NCBI GenBank assembly: GCA_900551415.1
Contig: URWB01000088.1
Coordinates: 1-10,460 of the forward strand
Source of the DNA: an uncultured Eubacteriales bacterium
GTDB taxonomy: Bacteria; Bacillota; Clostridia; Peptostreptococcales; Anaerovoracaceae
DNA length: 10,460 nucleotides
Reading direction: 5' to 3'
Shown piece by piece: positions 10,272 to 10,460 of this stretch. A program made the translations under genes and the position numbers. Every line of letters begins with the position of its first letter. Within the stretch, counting starts at the first letter, position 1. The notes beneath the pieces are model-generated. The model saw nothing but the letters and a program-made list of their open reading frames with translations, was not told the DNA's origin and did not search any database.

Positions 10272-10460
10272 AAGCTGGACACCTGTACGTCGCCCTTGTT
10301 CAGGGGCTGGAAGCCGTACTTGTAGTCGTCATCGGCAGCGGACTTGCCTTCTGCGCAGTACTTCCACAGGGTCTTCCAACCGTCGAGGCTGATGCCGCCG
10401 GCTTCGGAAGTGGGATCAACAAAAGCGTAGAGCATTGCGGAGTTGATGTTGGCATTGGTC
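10272..10460 (-). pseudogene. Fragment of a leftward gene, possibly an ABC transporter substrate-binding protein
   Basis: The minus strand has one open frame from the right edge: NINSAMLYAFVDPTSEAGGI, SLDGWKTLWKYCAEG, then YKYGFQPLNKGDVQVSSF. Codons end mostly in C or G, unlike the phage genes beside it. DPxSxxGG...W..LW...C followed by LNKGDVQVSSFYS recalls ThiB/AfuA-type periplasmic binding proteins, but this is weak. The frame runs without stop into the 3' end of the DUF551 gene, where codon character is lost, so the original 3' part is missing. The reading frame and bias show it was a real coding sequence; why it ends here is unclear (rearrangement or assembly join). Confidence 0.5.

Overview
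The window is part of a temperate phage or prophage of a Gram-positive (Firmicutes) host, probably a gut bacterium of the Clostridia or Negativicutes. Evidence: strong AAAGGAGG-type ribosome binding sites before almost every gene, sigma-A-like TTGACA/TATAAT promoters, a divergent repressor/Cro switch, and phage gene families usual in that group (DUF3102, PcfK/PcfJ-like, DUF3850, DUF551, HNH-like and many small zinc proteins). The genus cannot be read from the sequence.

Layout. (1) 1-530: lysogeny switch. A leftward HTH repressor, cut by the window edge, and a rightward Cro-like gene flank back-to-back promoters. Four related operators (core GTTTAC-N4-GTAAAC) overlap or flank these promoters, and one lies beyond the Cro gene. 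(2) 530-3730: an accessory region in which genes alternate strand. Five leftward genes (711-854, 1223-1696, 1910-2341, 2562-2897, 3268-3633) each have their own near-identical promoter (TTG-N3, 17-bp spacer, TATAATC). Each is followed by an inverted repeat, with a clear T-run in three cases, and that repeat lies inside the opposing rightward gene. They look like five promoter-gene-terminator units ('morons') set against the direction of the early operon. The rightward genes between them are very small and four of them are membrane proteins. The five divergent intergenic regions are related and mosaic. (3) 3729-10271: a tightly packed rightward early operon with ATGA/GTGA overlaps: a possible HTH protein, an HNH-like protein, zinc-binding proteins, a secreted lytic transglycosylase, a PcfK/PcfJ-like pair, DUF3102, DUF3850 and DUF551 proteins. 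(4) 10272-10460: an abrupt change to a leftward open frame with GC-rich, C/G-ending codons. It looks like a fragment of a chromosomal substrate-binding protein and may mark a rearrangement or an assembly join.

How it may work together: the repressor holds the rightward promoter off through the operators. On induction the early operon is read rightward across the alternating region. The leftward units have their own promoters and could be expressed in the lysogen, as superinfection-exclusion, counter-defence or host-modifying genes are, but none of their proteins has a function that can be recognised here. No tRNA, rRNA, CRISPR array, transposase or integrase is visible.
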